A stretch of 64,000 nucleotides of DNA from Macrolepiota albuminosa (Eukaryota > Basidiomycota > Agaricomycetes > Agaricales > Agaricaceae). Numbering within the stretch: the first letter of the stretch is position 1; every line of letters starts with the position of its first letter. The stretch lies in assembly GCA_027475525.1 (NCBI GenBank), contig JAMWFC010000116.1, positions 496,001-560,000 of the forward strand. Direction: 5' to 3'. Of the stretch, positions 33,148 to 43,984 are shown piece by piece. The translations under genes were made by a program, and so were the position numbers. The notes beneath the pieces are model-generated. The model did not search any database. It was not told where the DNA came from and saw nothing but the letters and a program-made list of their open reading frames with translations.

Positions 33148-36122
33148 ATGGCCTATTGGGGGCTGCAAAAGAGTGACCAGAGCCTGCAAGGCTCTAGTGG
33201 AGGGGGGAGACCCCTGAATATACATATGCGAGAATATCCTGCCCAGTACCAGAGGCAGCCGCCATATCCAGCAGCGAGCCAGTATCAGTCAGTGGGCGTG
33301 GCCTACCCAGGCTGTGAGGAACCGCTCCCATACCAAACTCCCTTCTATTCACGAGAGATGGATGTTGACAACAAAGGGTGCTATGAGCACCCAGAGGATA
33401 GCATGCGCCACAAGCGCTATTACCAGGAACCGTCATCGTGCTTGTCTGCATCGATACCAATGTATGTGGGTGTGGTGATGGGGCCGCCATTGGTACCATA
33501 GATGCATCGGCCCATGGTGGAATTGTATGTTGAACCTGCGCCACAAGCGCAGGAGTTGTTGGTGCCAGACGCACTCCTGAGCAGACTGGAAGCAGCAGGA
33601 CAGCCAGTTCCTTCAACTGCATCCTTTCTGCAGGACAGTCTGGCCATGATGGTGATGGAGGAATTGCTCAATCAGATTGAGCTGATGAAGAGGCAGTGCA
33701 TTGCAGCGCTGGAGCAGATCGAATGCACATCTAAGCGCAAAGTCTCTACTTTTGAGGAACTGACTGCTGAGGTCAAGAGGGCCAAGTATCAGCCCACTCA
33801 AGCATCAACCCTCCACGGGCCAGGATGCCACTGGCCATGCAATCTGCACGCCCCAAGCAGCCTGCTCAGCCTGTTGCGTCGTCATCACGGTTGGCTGCTC
33901 CGGCCCTTCAGGCCTCCTTGTCTCTGGGTCAGCAGGAACCCACATTGTCTCAGGCTCCACCTATGGGGCCCAAATCCGCTGCTGTAGCGCCAAGAGCATC
34001 CGTTACCATCACTCCTCGTGCTGAGCCTGGAGGGAGAACGCTGGCACAAAATGCACCTGCCCCTCCAGTGGCTCAGCCACCATTTGAATCATCCACCCTG
34101 GCCAAGTTGGGGCCTTCACATCAACGTCGAGGCCATAAGCTGCCTCTTGATGCCTCCAAACTGGAGGTGATAGAGTCCCTGGCCGGCATTCCTGCACAGG
34201 CTGGAAAAGTCTTGATGTTGTTTTTGTTGCCAATTACTGTGCCCACGCTGCAGGCACACAACCCCGTGGTCAGTTTGACACCTGACCCTTGCTCCCCAGA
34301 GCAATACGACGGTCTGGTGGCAACCTCAAAAAATTGGCCCATGCCTGGAAAAGGCAAAGCGCCAGTTGTGTCCTTGTCCAACAAGAGCAACTATGGAGAG
34401 TCAAGCTCGGAGCATGAGAAGGAGGTGGAGGAAGGGGAATTGGCAGCAGACCAATTCCAGCAAGTATCACGCAATAAGTGCATTGCAAAAAAGAAGGCAA
34501 ATCGTGCCAAGGAATTGCAGACCCTCAAATACAGGGCCCAAGATGAGTTTTTGGAGAAGATTCCCGATGGATTGGGGGTGAAGATGTGGGGTCCACTCGA
34601 CATCAAGTGGATGAACTCGTGCTTCAGAGGAGCACTCAGCCATTGCACATACTATTCGTATCATTCAAATGCTGTGCTGTTGGAAGCCGACACCAATCAG
34701 GCAGCAGCTTATGAGTTCTCTTCTGGGCGCCATGCTGGCCTACTGGCCAGTGTCATCTACAAGTTTTCCCCTCATGGTCTCCCCCGCAGTCCATTAGAGC
34801 TTGACTGGCTGTTTAAATACTATTCGAACCCACATGCCCCTCAACATGACAGAATTACTGTGTACCTTCTCATTACAGAGCTCCAGATGTTTGCCCAGTG
34901 AACAGACGAGTCTCTGCACAACCAAACAATGAGGCTCCTGATGGAGGACCCTCACTATCAGAATCTTGTCAGCCCAATTCAAGAGGCTGATGACCTTGCG
35001 CTCGTTGAGCGCTGACACATTCTGGGGTGCTATCTGTGCACGAAGGAAGATGGTACCACCATGCTGCACATAATGCATGCCCAAGACCCAGCCACACCGT
35101 TTGACCTGGAGCAGCTGGCGCAGTACATGCTGGTCTTTGGTTGTCCTGGTTTGGAAAACACCTATCAGGGCATCGCAGTTGATCATGCCTACCGCATGCA
35201 CTGGCGAACCCTCTTTGGGTTTGCCTTATGCTGAGCTCTCTGCACTAACAGCGCAGCCAAGCCTGTGATGGTGTGCTGCATGACCCTCATCATGGCCTGC
35301 CTGGGTCTTTATTGTGAGGCAATTGCCTTGTACAATGCCATGTTTCCTGACCAGCCTTTTGAGCCCCAGAGAGGACCCCAGCTGGAACTCCATCCCATTC
35401 ATGTGCCAGACGACTTTGCATGGAACTTCTCCAATGACGATGTGTTATGTGTCTTATTACACAACCAGATACCGCCCAACTGGGTGGACCACGTGTATAC
35501 ATACGGAGTGGTCTTCCTGGAACAGCAGTTCCATGCCCCCACAATGTCAATGGACATCTTCAAACAGATTGACGATGAGCACATGGAGCACTTGAACAAA
35601 TATGGCACCCCTCCCGCAATCCCACAATGGGATGGATGGCGGGAGATGACTGAAGACAATCACTATCATCTGATGTTCAAGCACAATGAGGAAAGTCGTC
35701 TTCCTGAGAACCCTGAGGCCAATGGCCTCTATTATCTCATCAGCATGGACCCGAATCGGGTCGACCTCCTAAAGCGCACAACAGCGCATGGTGCACTACC
35801 CACCATTGCTTCAGCAATTAACATCGCACTAACTGAGTCTATGGTGGTAGACACACCTGCAGTTGAGGGGTCTATAACCCCACCAAGGATCAACCTCCTT
35901 AAATGCATGGCAGCGCATAGTATGCTACTCACCATTGCTTCAGCGATTAACATCGCACTAACTGAGTCTATGGTGGTAGACATGCCTGCAGTCGAGGGGC
36001 CTATAACCCCACCAAGGATGGAATCAGCGCCTCCTCCTCCCACAATTAACGTTGCACTGGAGGAGGAGTCAATGGTGACTGAGACGGGCATGGTTGCGGG
36101 AGCATCATTGGACGGGTCCTAG
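33148..36122 (+). pseudogene. Gypsy-1 extra 3' ORF (ORF3), unknown function
   Basis: A separate ~990-codon reading frame lies between the chromodomain and the 3' LTR, with its own ATG at 33148. Its pieces are 33148-33501 and 33502-about 33800 (same frame, TAG at 33499), then, after one frameshift near 33800, a single frame from 33825 to 36122 broken only by TGA at 34899, 35013 and 35232. Features: Pro/Gln/Tyr-rich N-terminus, a predicted helix ('MVMEELLNQIELMKRQCIA'), a Pro/Ala-rich linker, an acidic/basic patch ('EHEKEVEEGELAADQ', 'CIAKKKANRAKE'), a globular part ('MWGPLDIKWMNSCFRGA', 'LDWLFKYYSNPHAPQHDRI'), a hydrophobic stretch 'MTLIMACLGLYCEAIAL' (35280), then 'MTEDNHYHLMFKHNEES'. There is no clear signal peptide or furin-like site, so I do not call it an envelope protein. 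A 43-residue segment is tandemly repeated at 35773-36020. Confidence 0.65.
35762..36019 (+). repeat. In-frame 129-bp tandem repeat in ORF3
   Basis: 'accattgcttcagc' recurs at 35802 and 35931. The units encode 'AINIALTESMVVDTPAVEG' and 'AINIALTESMVVDMPAVEG', both with 'ITPPR' following. The period is a multiple of 3 and copies have diverged, unlike the 77-bp duplications. Confidence 0.85.
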
Positions 36123-36465
36123 ACCCATATTCTTGTTGTGTAGGTAACTCTGAGTAATCCACTTGAGATGTTCAAGCTGACATGCACTCCAGAGTAGTGT
36201 GTATGTACAGTGGACCCAGAGGAGGGGTCATATTATCTTGTTTTTATCTCAATTATTAATACTTTTTTGGCTGCTGGCATGATATGCGCTGTCTGATAAG
36301 AGACTGCAATCTTTTGTGTTCAGACGACACAACTACGTCGCACATGACACTAACATTTTGCAGCAACACAAAGCGTGTATTAGCCTGTTGTTTGCACTGT
36401 CTTGCATCCTCCATTCCACTCCAACTCTCTTCCTAAGACTGAGTACTCGGTCTCATTGGGGGGTA
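36123..36465 (+). other. Gypsy-1 3' untranslated region and polypurine tract
   Basis: No ORF. It ends in a G-run just before the 3' LTR. Confidence 0.6.
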
Positions 36466-36637
36466 TGTAATGGAGTCACACATGTTACTAGCATCAACGA
36501 CGCTATAAGCATTCATTAGAGTATTATGTAAGACAACATCTTGTATTCACTTTAGTTCTAGTCAATCCAATACTGCGGTCTGATTCAGCACTGTGTGATA
36601 CACACAAGATAGTTCTAACTCGTAACCAATGGTTACA
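36466..36637 (+). repeat. Gypsy-1 3' LTR
   Basis: TGTAATGG...GGTTACA, 172 bp, pairs with the LTR at 24345-24518. Confidence 0.8.
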
Positions 36638-37950
36638 AGCGGAGTGTGGCATGTTCTTGTAGGTGAACTTGGCTAGGGGGAGCTCAGCATGCTAGTCATT
36701 CTGCAAGTTGTTGACGTACAGCCAGAGGTACTGTTTGAGGGACTGGTTGACCCTTTTAGTTTGGCCATCAGTTTCTGGGTGGTAGGCAATAGAAAGGTTA
36801 GTCTTTACTTCGAGAGCCTTACACAGAGAGGTCTAAAACTTGGACACAAAGAGTGGGCCACAGTCAGAGACAATGTCATCTGGGAGTCCATGCTTGGCAA
36901 AGATGTGCTCAAGGAACAGCCGGGCAAAGTCCGGAGAGTGTCCATGGTGTGGCAGGGTAGGAAGATGCCCTGCTTGGTTAGCCTACATACAACAACAAGA
37001 ATGGCATCGAACTCTTCAGATTCCAGGAGTTTGATGATGTGATCTATGAATATGGAGGACCAGAGGCATCATCCAACTGGCAAGGGTTTCAGAAGTCTAT
37101 AGAGCCAGTGTTAGAAGACCTTGGTCTGGAAGCAGGGTCCATATGATTGAATGTAGCAGGTCACATCCTTCTTCAATCCCAGCCAGAAGTAAGTTTGGGA
37201 GATCCTGGGGTGTCCCTGGAGCTTGTGGTCATGGTGCCAGTGGAGGATGTCATATCAAAGTTGGGCATGATCTGGGACATAGATATGGCTGTTCCAGAGA
37301 AGCTTTTTGTCAGAGGATAAGGAGAAGGCAGGGTCTGGGTCAGTTCCATCAAGGGGGTTGCAGGAATTGTGATCGGTAAAGTACTTGTCTCAGGAGGTGT
37401 GGCAGATCTGGCTTAGGGTTCCTTTGTTGTTTAGAATCAGTACAGCATTCAGATGTTCAGGAGAAATCATTATGCAATGATTGAATGCATTGCATTCTGC
37501 CTCAAATGGCTTCTTGGAGTAGACATTGGGTCATCATATGAGAGCATTGGGTTTAGCTCTGAGTTATCTCAGGCAGTACTGGATCATAAAGTCATATTCT
37601 GAGAAGATCTCAGACTACTGGGCCTGTTGTTGACTCAGTTGCTTAGTCATGGTAAAATACTGCAGGTTGTTGTGATCTGAGTAGACCTGAATCCAGTACC
37701 GGGCCTCTTCAAGGTAGGCTCACCATTGTTTAAAGGCTTTGACAATGGCGAGGAGTTTCTTATTGTAGATGTCATAGTTGAGCTTGGCATTGATCATAAA
37801 CTGGGTGTAGAAGGCAACTGGCCAGGGTTCCATTTGCAAGAGAATCCCAGTGATGGTGTAGTCAGAGGCATTGTATTTCAGAATGATTGGGAGGGTGGGG
37901 TTGTAGTGCCAGAGCACAGGGGTAACTGTGAAAGCCTCCTTGAGCAACTA
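36638..37950 (-). pseudogene. Antisense gypsy pol fragment related to Gypsy-2
   Basis: Minus-strand sequence aligns with Gypsy-2 from RNase H to integrase (equivalent to about 60175-61590). The clearest stretch is 37947-37720: 'LKEAFTVTPVLWHYNPTLPI' and 'YDIYNKKLLAIVKAFKQW', followed towards lower coordinates by integrase-type codons up to the Gypsy-1 LTR. Compared with Gypsy-2 it is rich in C-to-T/G-to-A changes and has many stops. It is cut on one side by Gypsy-1 and on the other by a SINE-like sequence near 37960. Confidence 0.75.
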
Positions 37951-37984
37951 TTAGCTAAGCAGGTCAAAAATGCAGAGATCTTAA

Positions 37985-38070
37985 TATTTATTGCACTAAG
38001 TAGGAGTCAAACCCACCTACTGCAAGCTACAAGAAAAACCAATTGAGTATATTCTACTATACCACATGAT
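37985..38070 (-). repeat. tRNA-derived SINE-like copy 2
   Basis: On the minus strand 'tggtatagtagaatat' (A-box-like) and 'gggtttgactcc' (B-box-like) occur with tRNA spacing. Confidence 0.5.
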
Positions 38071-38269
38071 TTTCCTGTATACTTCTATGGTGTAAATAAA
38101 TTTCAGTCTAATATTGTCAATTCAATACAGATCAACCAGTTGCAGTAAATTCTTTGATTTATTCATATACAGGATATAACTCTAGTGAATTCTTTTGCCC
38201 TCTGTCAATTTACTACAGGTAAAAAATAATAACATTTTCTGTTCAAAACTCCCAAGATTACTCAAGAAG

Positions 38270-38475
38270 TTTAGGATAGAGGAGCCTGCAACATGCGCTG
38301 CACTCTTTGAATGGATCAAATAAATGATGCTAGCAGATGTCAGTGGCCTCCTGCTATTATGTGCACTAGGGGGATTTGAACTTACATCTTGTGCACAATA
38401 TGAAATATAAATTCATCTATATTTCACTGGACTACAGGAGCTTACTACAAGTCAGTACAAGTCAGTATGGTTAGG
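38270..38475 (-). repeat. tRNA-derived SINE-like copy 3
   Basis: The head, about 38460-38370 on the minus strand, has 'tgtagtccagtgaaat' and 'agttcaaatccccc'. The body continues leftward ('gcaggaggccactgacatc'), shared with copy 4. Confidence 0.6.
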
Positions 38476-38479
38476 TTAG

Positions 38480-38640
38480 TAAATTCATTTGATCTGTTCA
38501 TCTGCTCATAGACAGGACACAGGTCTACCAGACTTGTTACCCTCTCTTTCAACCTAGTATGGGCCCTACTAAAATATTTGTTATTCTTATACAGGATCTA
38601 ATGTTTGCTGCTGTCTACTAATGTCTGCTAACGTCCACTA
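38480..38640. repeat. SINE-associated repeat body, copy a
   Basis: 'tcatctgctcatagacagg' near 38498 and 'ctactaaaatatttgttatt' near 38568 recur at 39238-39330. Confidence 0.6.
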
Positions 38641-38819
38641 GCATCATTAATTTCATTTGTTCAAAACTCTAGAGATTACTGAGAAGAGATAGAATAGAAG
38701 AACTTGCATGTGTGTTTATTGCAGCACATGTGACAAGTGATGAGACACCCCAACTAGCTATTTTTGTCACAAAGACCAGTATAAAAGTAGCCAGCTGCAG
38801 TGTGTCATCAACTGGTTAC

Positions 38820-39030
38820 ATGTGCAAGCTCATCCATCCTATCTCTCTGCAGAAATCTCTGGGTTTTGAACAGATTAAATTAATAACTCTACTAGACGTC
38901 AGTGGCCTGCTGCTATAATGTGCACTAGGAGGAGTCAAACCCACCTCTTATGCACAATATGAAATATCAATTTATCAATATTCCATTGGACTACAGGTGC
39001 TTACTACAAGTCAGTATGGTGTGCATGTAG
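38820..39030 (-). repeat. tRNA-derived SINE-like copy 4
   Basis: Same head ('tgtagtccaatggaat', 'gggtttgactcc') and same body as copy 3 ('gcaggccactgacgtc'). Confidence 0.6.
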
Positions 39031-39099
39031 TGCAAAAATGCACCTGTATTATCAATTGACAAACAAAAATCTCTGCACCAGTTTATTATATGCACTGCA

Positions 39100-39195
39100 T
39101 GAAAAGTCAAACCCACTGCTTGGCACAATATGAATTACCAATTAATAGATATTCCACTAAACTACTGGGACTTATTGCAACTTTATAGTATACAC
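39100..39195 (-). repeat. tRNA-derived SINE-like copy 5
   Basis: Third close copy of the head: 'tagtttagtggaat' and 'gggtttgact' on the minus strand. Confidence 0.55.
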
Positions 39196-39224
39196 ATAGA
39201 TTGGTCAAAAGACACCATCTCAGT

Positions 39225-39345
39225 AAATTCATTTGATTTGTTCATCTGCTCATAGACAGGACACAGGTCCACTGGACTTGTTTCCCCTCTCTCAACCCAG
39301 CACTGTCCCTATTAAAATATTTGTCATTTTTACACAAGAAGATTT
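39225..39345. repeat. SINE-associated repeat body, copy b
   Basis: Matches 38480-38640. Confidence 0.6.
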
Positions 39346-39354
39346 CTTTGGATG

Positions 39355-39830
39355 TTAGCTACTGTCCACTGACATCTGCTGGCATGCCAGCAAACAGCAG
39401 ACACTCATGCACCCCCTTCTGCCCTTTCCCCTCTTTTTTTTCCAGTGCCATCCTCTCCACTCTCCATACTACCCCACATGCCACTCTCATCCACCACATG
39501 CATCCTGCTTTCCTCCTCCCTCCTGACCTGACATCTGATGTCTGCTATGTCCACTGGCATGCCAGCAGACACCCATGCCCCTCCCCTTCCCTCTTCCTCC
39601 TCCTTCTTTCCACCCCCCATGCTCCCACAGATGCCACTCCATGCAGCAGATGCCTATGCACCCCCTTTTCTTCTCTCCTACTCTGATGCTGGACAATGCT
39701 GAGGGTGGCTGAAAGTGGCTGACAGATGCCCATGGATGCCAACAGATGTACAACAGATGCCAGCAGGTCTCAATGGCTGCCAATGAACTCTGACAGATGC
39801 CAGCTGATGCCAATGCCCCTTTCAAGCCAC
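39355..39830. repeat. CpG-poor repeats rich in CTGGCATGCCAG
   Basis: Two ~180-bp units ('ccactg(a/g)catctgctggcatgc' near 39367 and 'tccactggcatgccagcaga' near 39550) are followed by degenerate 'cagatgcca' repeats. No gene; the apparent ORFs are low complexity. Confidence 0.5.
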
Positions 39831-39957
39831 AAAAACTCTTTTGGAGGGTGTGCTGCCCCTCTTCCACCTCTAATTATCTATGCAGAGACCTGCAGGGACA
39901 TAAGGGAGCCGCTGTTTATTGTGTTATCCAACCTTTGATTCTATCTGTTAGTAATGG

Positions 39958-40045
39958 ACCTGTGGTGCAATGGTTAAATTGTCAGTGCATTCTGTTGCTG
40001 GAGGCTTTCCCAAGGCCAGGAGTTTGATTTCCCTCCACAGGCATG
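39958..40045 (+). repeat. tRNA-like (possible SINE head)
   Basis: 'tggtgcaatggttaaat' (A-box-like) and 'ggagtttgatttcc' (B-box-like) are spaced ~45 bp apart, with CCTGTGG/CCACAGG arms pairing at the ends (39959, 40033). Probably a degenerate tRNA or SINE head; the anticodon is unclear. Confidence 0.4.
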
Positions 40046-40079
40046 AAGGACAAGGTGTAGCATTTCTTTCTTTTTTGGT

Positions 40080-40235
40080 CCAACCAGCCCCCATGGGCCT
40101 GTGTAGGCCTGTGCAGATGTCTACTGGTGTCCCATGCAGGCCAGCATAGGCCTGCATAGGTTTGAGCAAGTCAATGTAGGTCTGTGTGAATGTCCACTGG
40201 TAGCTTGCATAAGCCTGTGTAGGTCTGCAGGGCTG
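40080..40235. repeat. GCCTGTGTAGG-type minisatellite
   Basis: Degenerate units 'ggcctgtgtaggcctgtg', 'ggcctgcataggtttg', 'gcctgtgtaggtctgc' in a row. Confidence 0.55.
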
Positions 40236-40438
40236 TTTTGTGGACATACACTGGCATCAGGAGTGGGAAAAGAAGGGAAGGAGAGGTGCACAGCCTTGAG
40301 TTATTGCAGGGAGGAAGGGAGAGAGGAGGAAAGTGGGAAACCTCAAGGAGGGTTTACTCATGCCATGATATCTGCTAACAGATGAGGTTTTCACTTGTGG
40401 GCTGATGCCTGCTGGCAGACACTAATGCATGTTGACAT

Positions 40439-41389
40439 TGATAGGACTCCACACAGGCCAGGCTCAGCATCAGTTCCAGACATCTTGCTGCACATGTGCC
40501 AAACTTGCCACACACAATTTATCCATTTTAGACCTTACCCAACAGCCATGCACAGCAAGCAACAGATCCAATCAGTGATAATGCCAGCGGCAGCTGGAAT
40601 GACAGCTGGCATCATGCCACTGGCAAGCATTGGCAGGTAGCATCAATCAATCACCATGTGGCATGGCTAGCCAATGACAGTGCTTATGGATTAGGAATAA
40701 TGTTATTTACTTGTGATGGGTGGCCTGACATTTACCCTGGCACCTGATGTCTCTTGGCACCCCTCCCTCAGCCAGATGGACAGCTTGCTTGCTTTATTTC
40801 TCAACATTTAGTTTAATGCATGGTGTTTAATTACATTACTTACAGTTTACCATCCCTTGGCAACCCTTAGCTACTTGGTGATGGGGAACTGGTTTTTCAC
40901 TATAAATACTTACCGTTGTCACCAGTTATCACAGAACAGAGTACCCCAGTTTACACCCCTCAGTTCACCCTACAGTTCAGATTTCTTTTGAGCTAACTAA
41001 GTGCATAGTCGCCAATTGTCTGAACACTCTTAGCCTGCTTGCCGCAGTTACACTTACAGAACCTACATGCCTTGCACCGATGGCAGGCATCACACTGTTT
41101 AGTTGTTGCTAAGCCTCTAGTTTTCTTCCTGCATTCTCTTGCCACACTTACTTGTATTCCTCTCCCTACCTCTTGTAGGTGCACTTTGTCTTTGGTGTGC
41201 CTTTTATACCGCATATCCTTGCTGACAAACTGTTACCAACTTTTACCAAACCTTGCCATTCCACTCATTTTCTGACTTGTTCTCTGAGAACTGCCTGGGA
41301 CTCCCTCAATCTTAGTGTGCCCAACACATTATTACACAGGTCAGTAGCCGTAAACCGTATCTGCTACTGATCTACTTTTGGCATCATCA
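40439..41389 (+). mobile_element. LTR-B copy 2, CpG-depleted
   Basis: It begins TGATAGGACTCC and ends GGCATCATCA, aligning along its whole ~950 bp with the solo LTR at 31293-32219 (for example 'cagatccaatcagtgataa' at 31421 and 40563). Most CG sites of copy 1 are CA or TG here. No matching target duplication is seen. It has a TATAAAT at 40901-40907. It may be a solo LTR or the edge of a decayed element extending rightward. Confidence 0.7.
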
Positions 41390-42640
41390 ATGTCTGCTGG
41401 TGTCTGCTGGGCCTGCATGCACATGTGTATGCCTGCCTTTTATCAATCCACTGGACTGTGTCATACAGCACATTGTGACATGTCCATGGCTCTGTATTCT
41501 ATGGCATTGTGGGGACTGCTCCACTACAGTGTAGTGGGCTCCACTGGACACATATAGTATGGTACAAAGTGAGCTCCCATACAACATGTGACATATACCG
41601 TTGTGATGCCCTACCCTGCTAGCTCTTCTCCAAATCCCCTGACCCTGTCTGTGTCTAACACAGCCTGCAGGCTACTCACCTCAGTACAACCCCCAGCACA
41701 GTGGTTTGTTCAACCTAACAGCTATTCTCTTGCTTCTGATATCTGACTGGCAGCACACAGTACCCAGAAGAAGCAGTAGGCATGGCAGATGTGGCAGGCC
41801 TTGCAGATGGGTTCTCTCTGCATAGACTGGCACCTTCCTCTGAGAAAGTTTGCAGACCCAGCCATGGACAAAGCATGGAGGACAGTGAGTGTTTGCACAA
41901 CACCAGTTGTAGGAGGGCAGGAGGGAGGAGGGGGACAGGGTGTTGTAAGCACTCTCCACCTGCTCCACAGTGGCAGGTGTACAGGGATAGAGGGAGGTGT
42001 TACAAAGTCTTGTCTCTATTATGGCAGCAGAGTAGTCTGGGCACAGGAATGGTAGAACCCTGAGACCCTCAAGATTGGTAGGAGGTGCTGGCACAGCAGA
42101 AGACCCCTCAGCAACATGGGCCTAGACTAAGAATGGGTCAGTACCAGCAGGAGACATGCATTTGCACTCACACATAGCCCTGACATGCACCAAATCTTGG
42201 GCCTGCTCCACACAGGTCTGCACCTTGTTGTATTGCATCTAGTCCTTGACATGGTCCATAGTGAGTATGGTGGGTGGAGATGATAGAGGAGACATTATGT
42301 AGCAGTCAACAAGCATGGGAAGGTATCTGTCAACACCAAGAACCCAGAAAAATTCCTGCCTCCTCACTGAGATGTCTACCCCACTGTCACCATGCCTTGA
42401 GGGTCTTAGCACTAGAAGAGGCAAATATCATGACCTGCCCCACTTTTTCTTCCTCTACATGCCTCTACCATGCTCCATCATCTAGGAACTCTAGCCTGAG
42501 CAGGCCCTATTATACAGATCACATCTGAGGTCTGGATCGAGAGGTGCATCAGGCCCTTTCCCCATTCACTACCCACCTAAGCCCAAGCCTGAGCTCCTCC
42601 AATAGGCTAAAAGGCCCACTTGTGTAGTTGGTACACTAGT
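41390..42640. other. CpG-poor DNA, possible decayed element interior
   Basis: Almost no CG dinucleotides. The minus strand is open from 42094 to 41681 ('LEGLRVLPFLCPDYSAAI', 'SSLLPSYNWCCANTHCPPC') with regularly placed cysteines; it reads like protein but I cannot name a family. No LTR or terminal repeats found. Confidence 0.3.
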
Positions 42641-43470
42641 CTTGGTATTTATTTTTTCTTATTCAGTTTCCTTACTATCTCTGTTTCTATCTCTCCTCCT
42701 CTTCTCAATATACTTGTTTCTCTTTCAATTACTGTCTGATCTACATCTGCTACTCTAAATCCATGTCCTAGGGCCCTCCTATTGGCCTGTAACAACTCCC
42801 TGACTTTCATAAAGCCCTTAGAGCCCCTTGGACTCACCCTAGTAGTGTTTTCATACTACCTTGTCACCTCCAAATCCCTCCAATCAGTGGGTTGTTTGCT
42901 CTGAAGAGAGCCCCCAGGTCAGCAGTCCCTGACAAATATCAATTACATATGTGTCAAGTATAGAGAACTTGGCAGACCTATTCAATCACAGCATACCAAA
43001 TTCCATGTGGTGCTTTGTTTCTTTGAGGTCTGATGTGTACCATGAGTCTGGAGGAGTGTTGGAGCTGGATTGTGGATATGCCAAGGAGTATGTGATTAGA
43101 ACCACCACTGCAAATGGAAATAACTATATAGTAGAGAGACCTGGATTGAAGCAGGATATGGATATACCTCAGTCATTGTTACACCAACTGAGGTATGTCC
43201 AAATAGTTGCACAAGATTGTTAATGTGTACTAACATTGTACCAACTAAGCATCTTCAATGTATCAAACACAGGTCATTGCTCAAAGCATTGCAGTTCAAG
43301 CTCTATCATGTTGTGCAGCTTTATATAGTATATTCAATCTAATGATTGTTAGCATGATACAAGAAAAGTGAGCAGGATCACTATTCTTATCTATTGGTGA
43401 TTGTGTTTAGCATTGGCCATGTAATTCCGAGATCTAGAATAGATCGAGGTTTTTCTGTGCAGCAGACTAT
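42641..43470. other. Unassigned sequence
   Basis: Short ORFs at 42649-42837 (minus) and 42951-43223 (plus, 'MSSIENLADLFNHSIPNSMW') have plausible composition but no recognised family. Confidence 0.3.
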
Positions 43471-43558
43471 GTGTGGGAAAAATGTCTTCAATTTTTGCCA
43501 TCATGTGATTTTGATTATTGTTGTTGATTTTTGTTCTGAGGCTGAGGTAGGTGTGTGG

Positions 43559-43713
43559 GAAAAATGTCTTCAATTTTTGCTGTCATGTGATTTATCAGAC
43601 TGTTTGTCTATCTGAATTGCTTGTGTAAGCAGCAGGAAAAATGTCTTCAATTTTTGCTGTCATGTGATTTATCAGACTGTTTGTCTATCTGAATTGCTTG
43701 TGTAAGCAGCAGC
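43559..43713. repeat. 77-bp tandem duplication #13
   Basis: Adjacent copies (about 43560-43636, 43637-43713) lie inside the satellite. They are identical, unlike the natural units. Confidence 0.8.
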
Positions 43714-43830
43714 CTTTATTAGTGTGTGAAAAATGTCTTCAATTTTTGCCATCATGTGATTCATTGGACTGTCAGATGCTTGTGCGAAAAATGTCTTCAA
43801 TTTTTGCTGTCATGTGATTTATTGGACTGC

Positions 43831-43984
43831 CACTTAGTAAGCAGTAGCCTGTGTCAGTGTATGAAAAATGTCTTCGATTTTTGCTGTCATGTGATTTATT
43901 GGACTGCCACTTAGTAAGCAGTAGCCTGTGTCAGTGTATGAAAAATGTCTTCGATTTTTGCTGTCATGTGATTTATTGGACTGC
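43831..43984. repeat. 77-bp tandem duplication #14
   Basis: Identical adjacent copies (43831-43907, 43908-43984) lie inside the satellite. Confidence 0.8.

Larger units (their letters stand above)
24345..36637 (+). mobile_element. Gypsy-1: chromodomain Ty3/gypsy retrotransposon with extra 3' ORF
   Basis: A 12.3-kb element with 172-174-bp LTRs (TGTAA...GGTTACA) that are about 80-85% identical by eye. Order: Gag with zinc knuckle, retropepsin, RT, RNase H, integrase, chromodomain, then a ~3-kb extra ORF, a purine-rich tract (ttggggggta before 36466) and the 3' LTR. The flanking 5-mers (GTGCA and AGCGG) do not match, and the flanks belong to different sequences. A 926-bp solo LTR of another family interrupts the integrase. 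Many nonsense changes mark it as old. Confidence 0.85.

Noticed and set aside
33148..36122. Envelope-like gene in Gypsy-1
   Set aside because: Position fits, but there is no signal peptide, no clear C-terminal membrane anchor and no cleavage motif; only one moderately hydrophobic stretch.
36689..37379. Plus-strand ORFs in 36.7-37.4 kb
   Set aside because: They are the reverse complement of gypsy integrase/RNase H codons; the same antisense ORFs appear over Gypsy-2.
40431..41395. Target duplication around LTR-B copy 2
   Set aside because: The flanks GACAT and ATGTC are reverse complements, not direct repeats, so they are not a TSD.
43394..43914. Repeat-encoded ORFs (MKNVFNFCHHVI type)
   Set aside because: They are translations of the satellite core and change frame with unit length.
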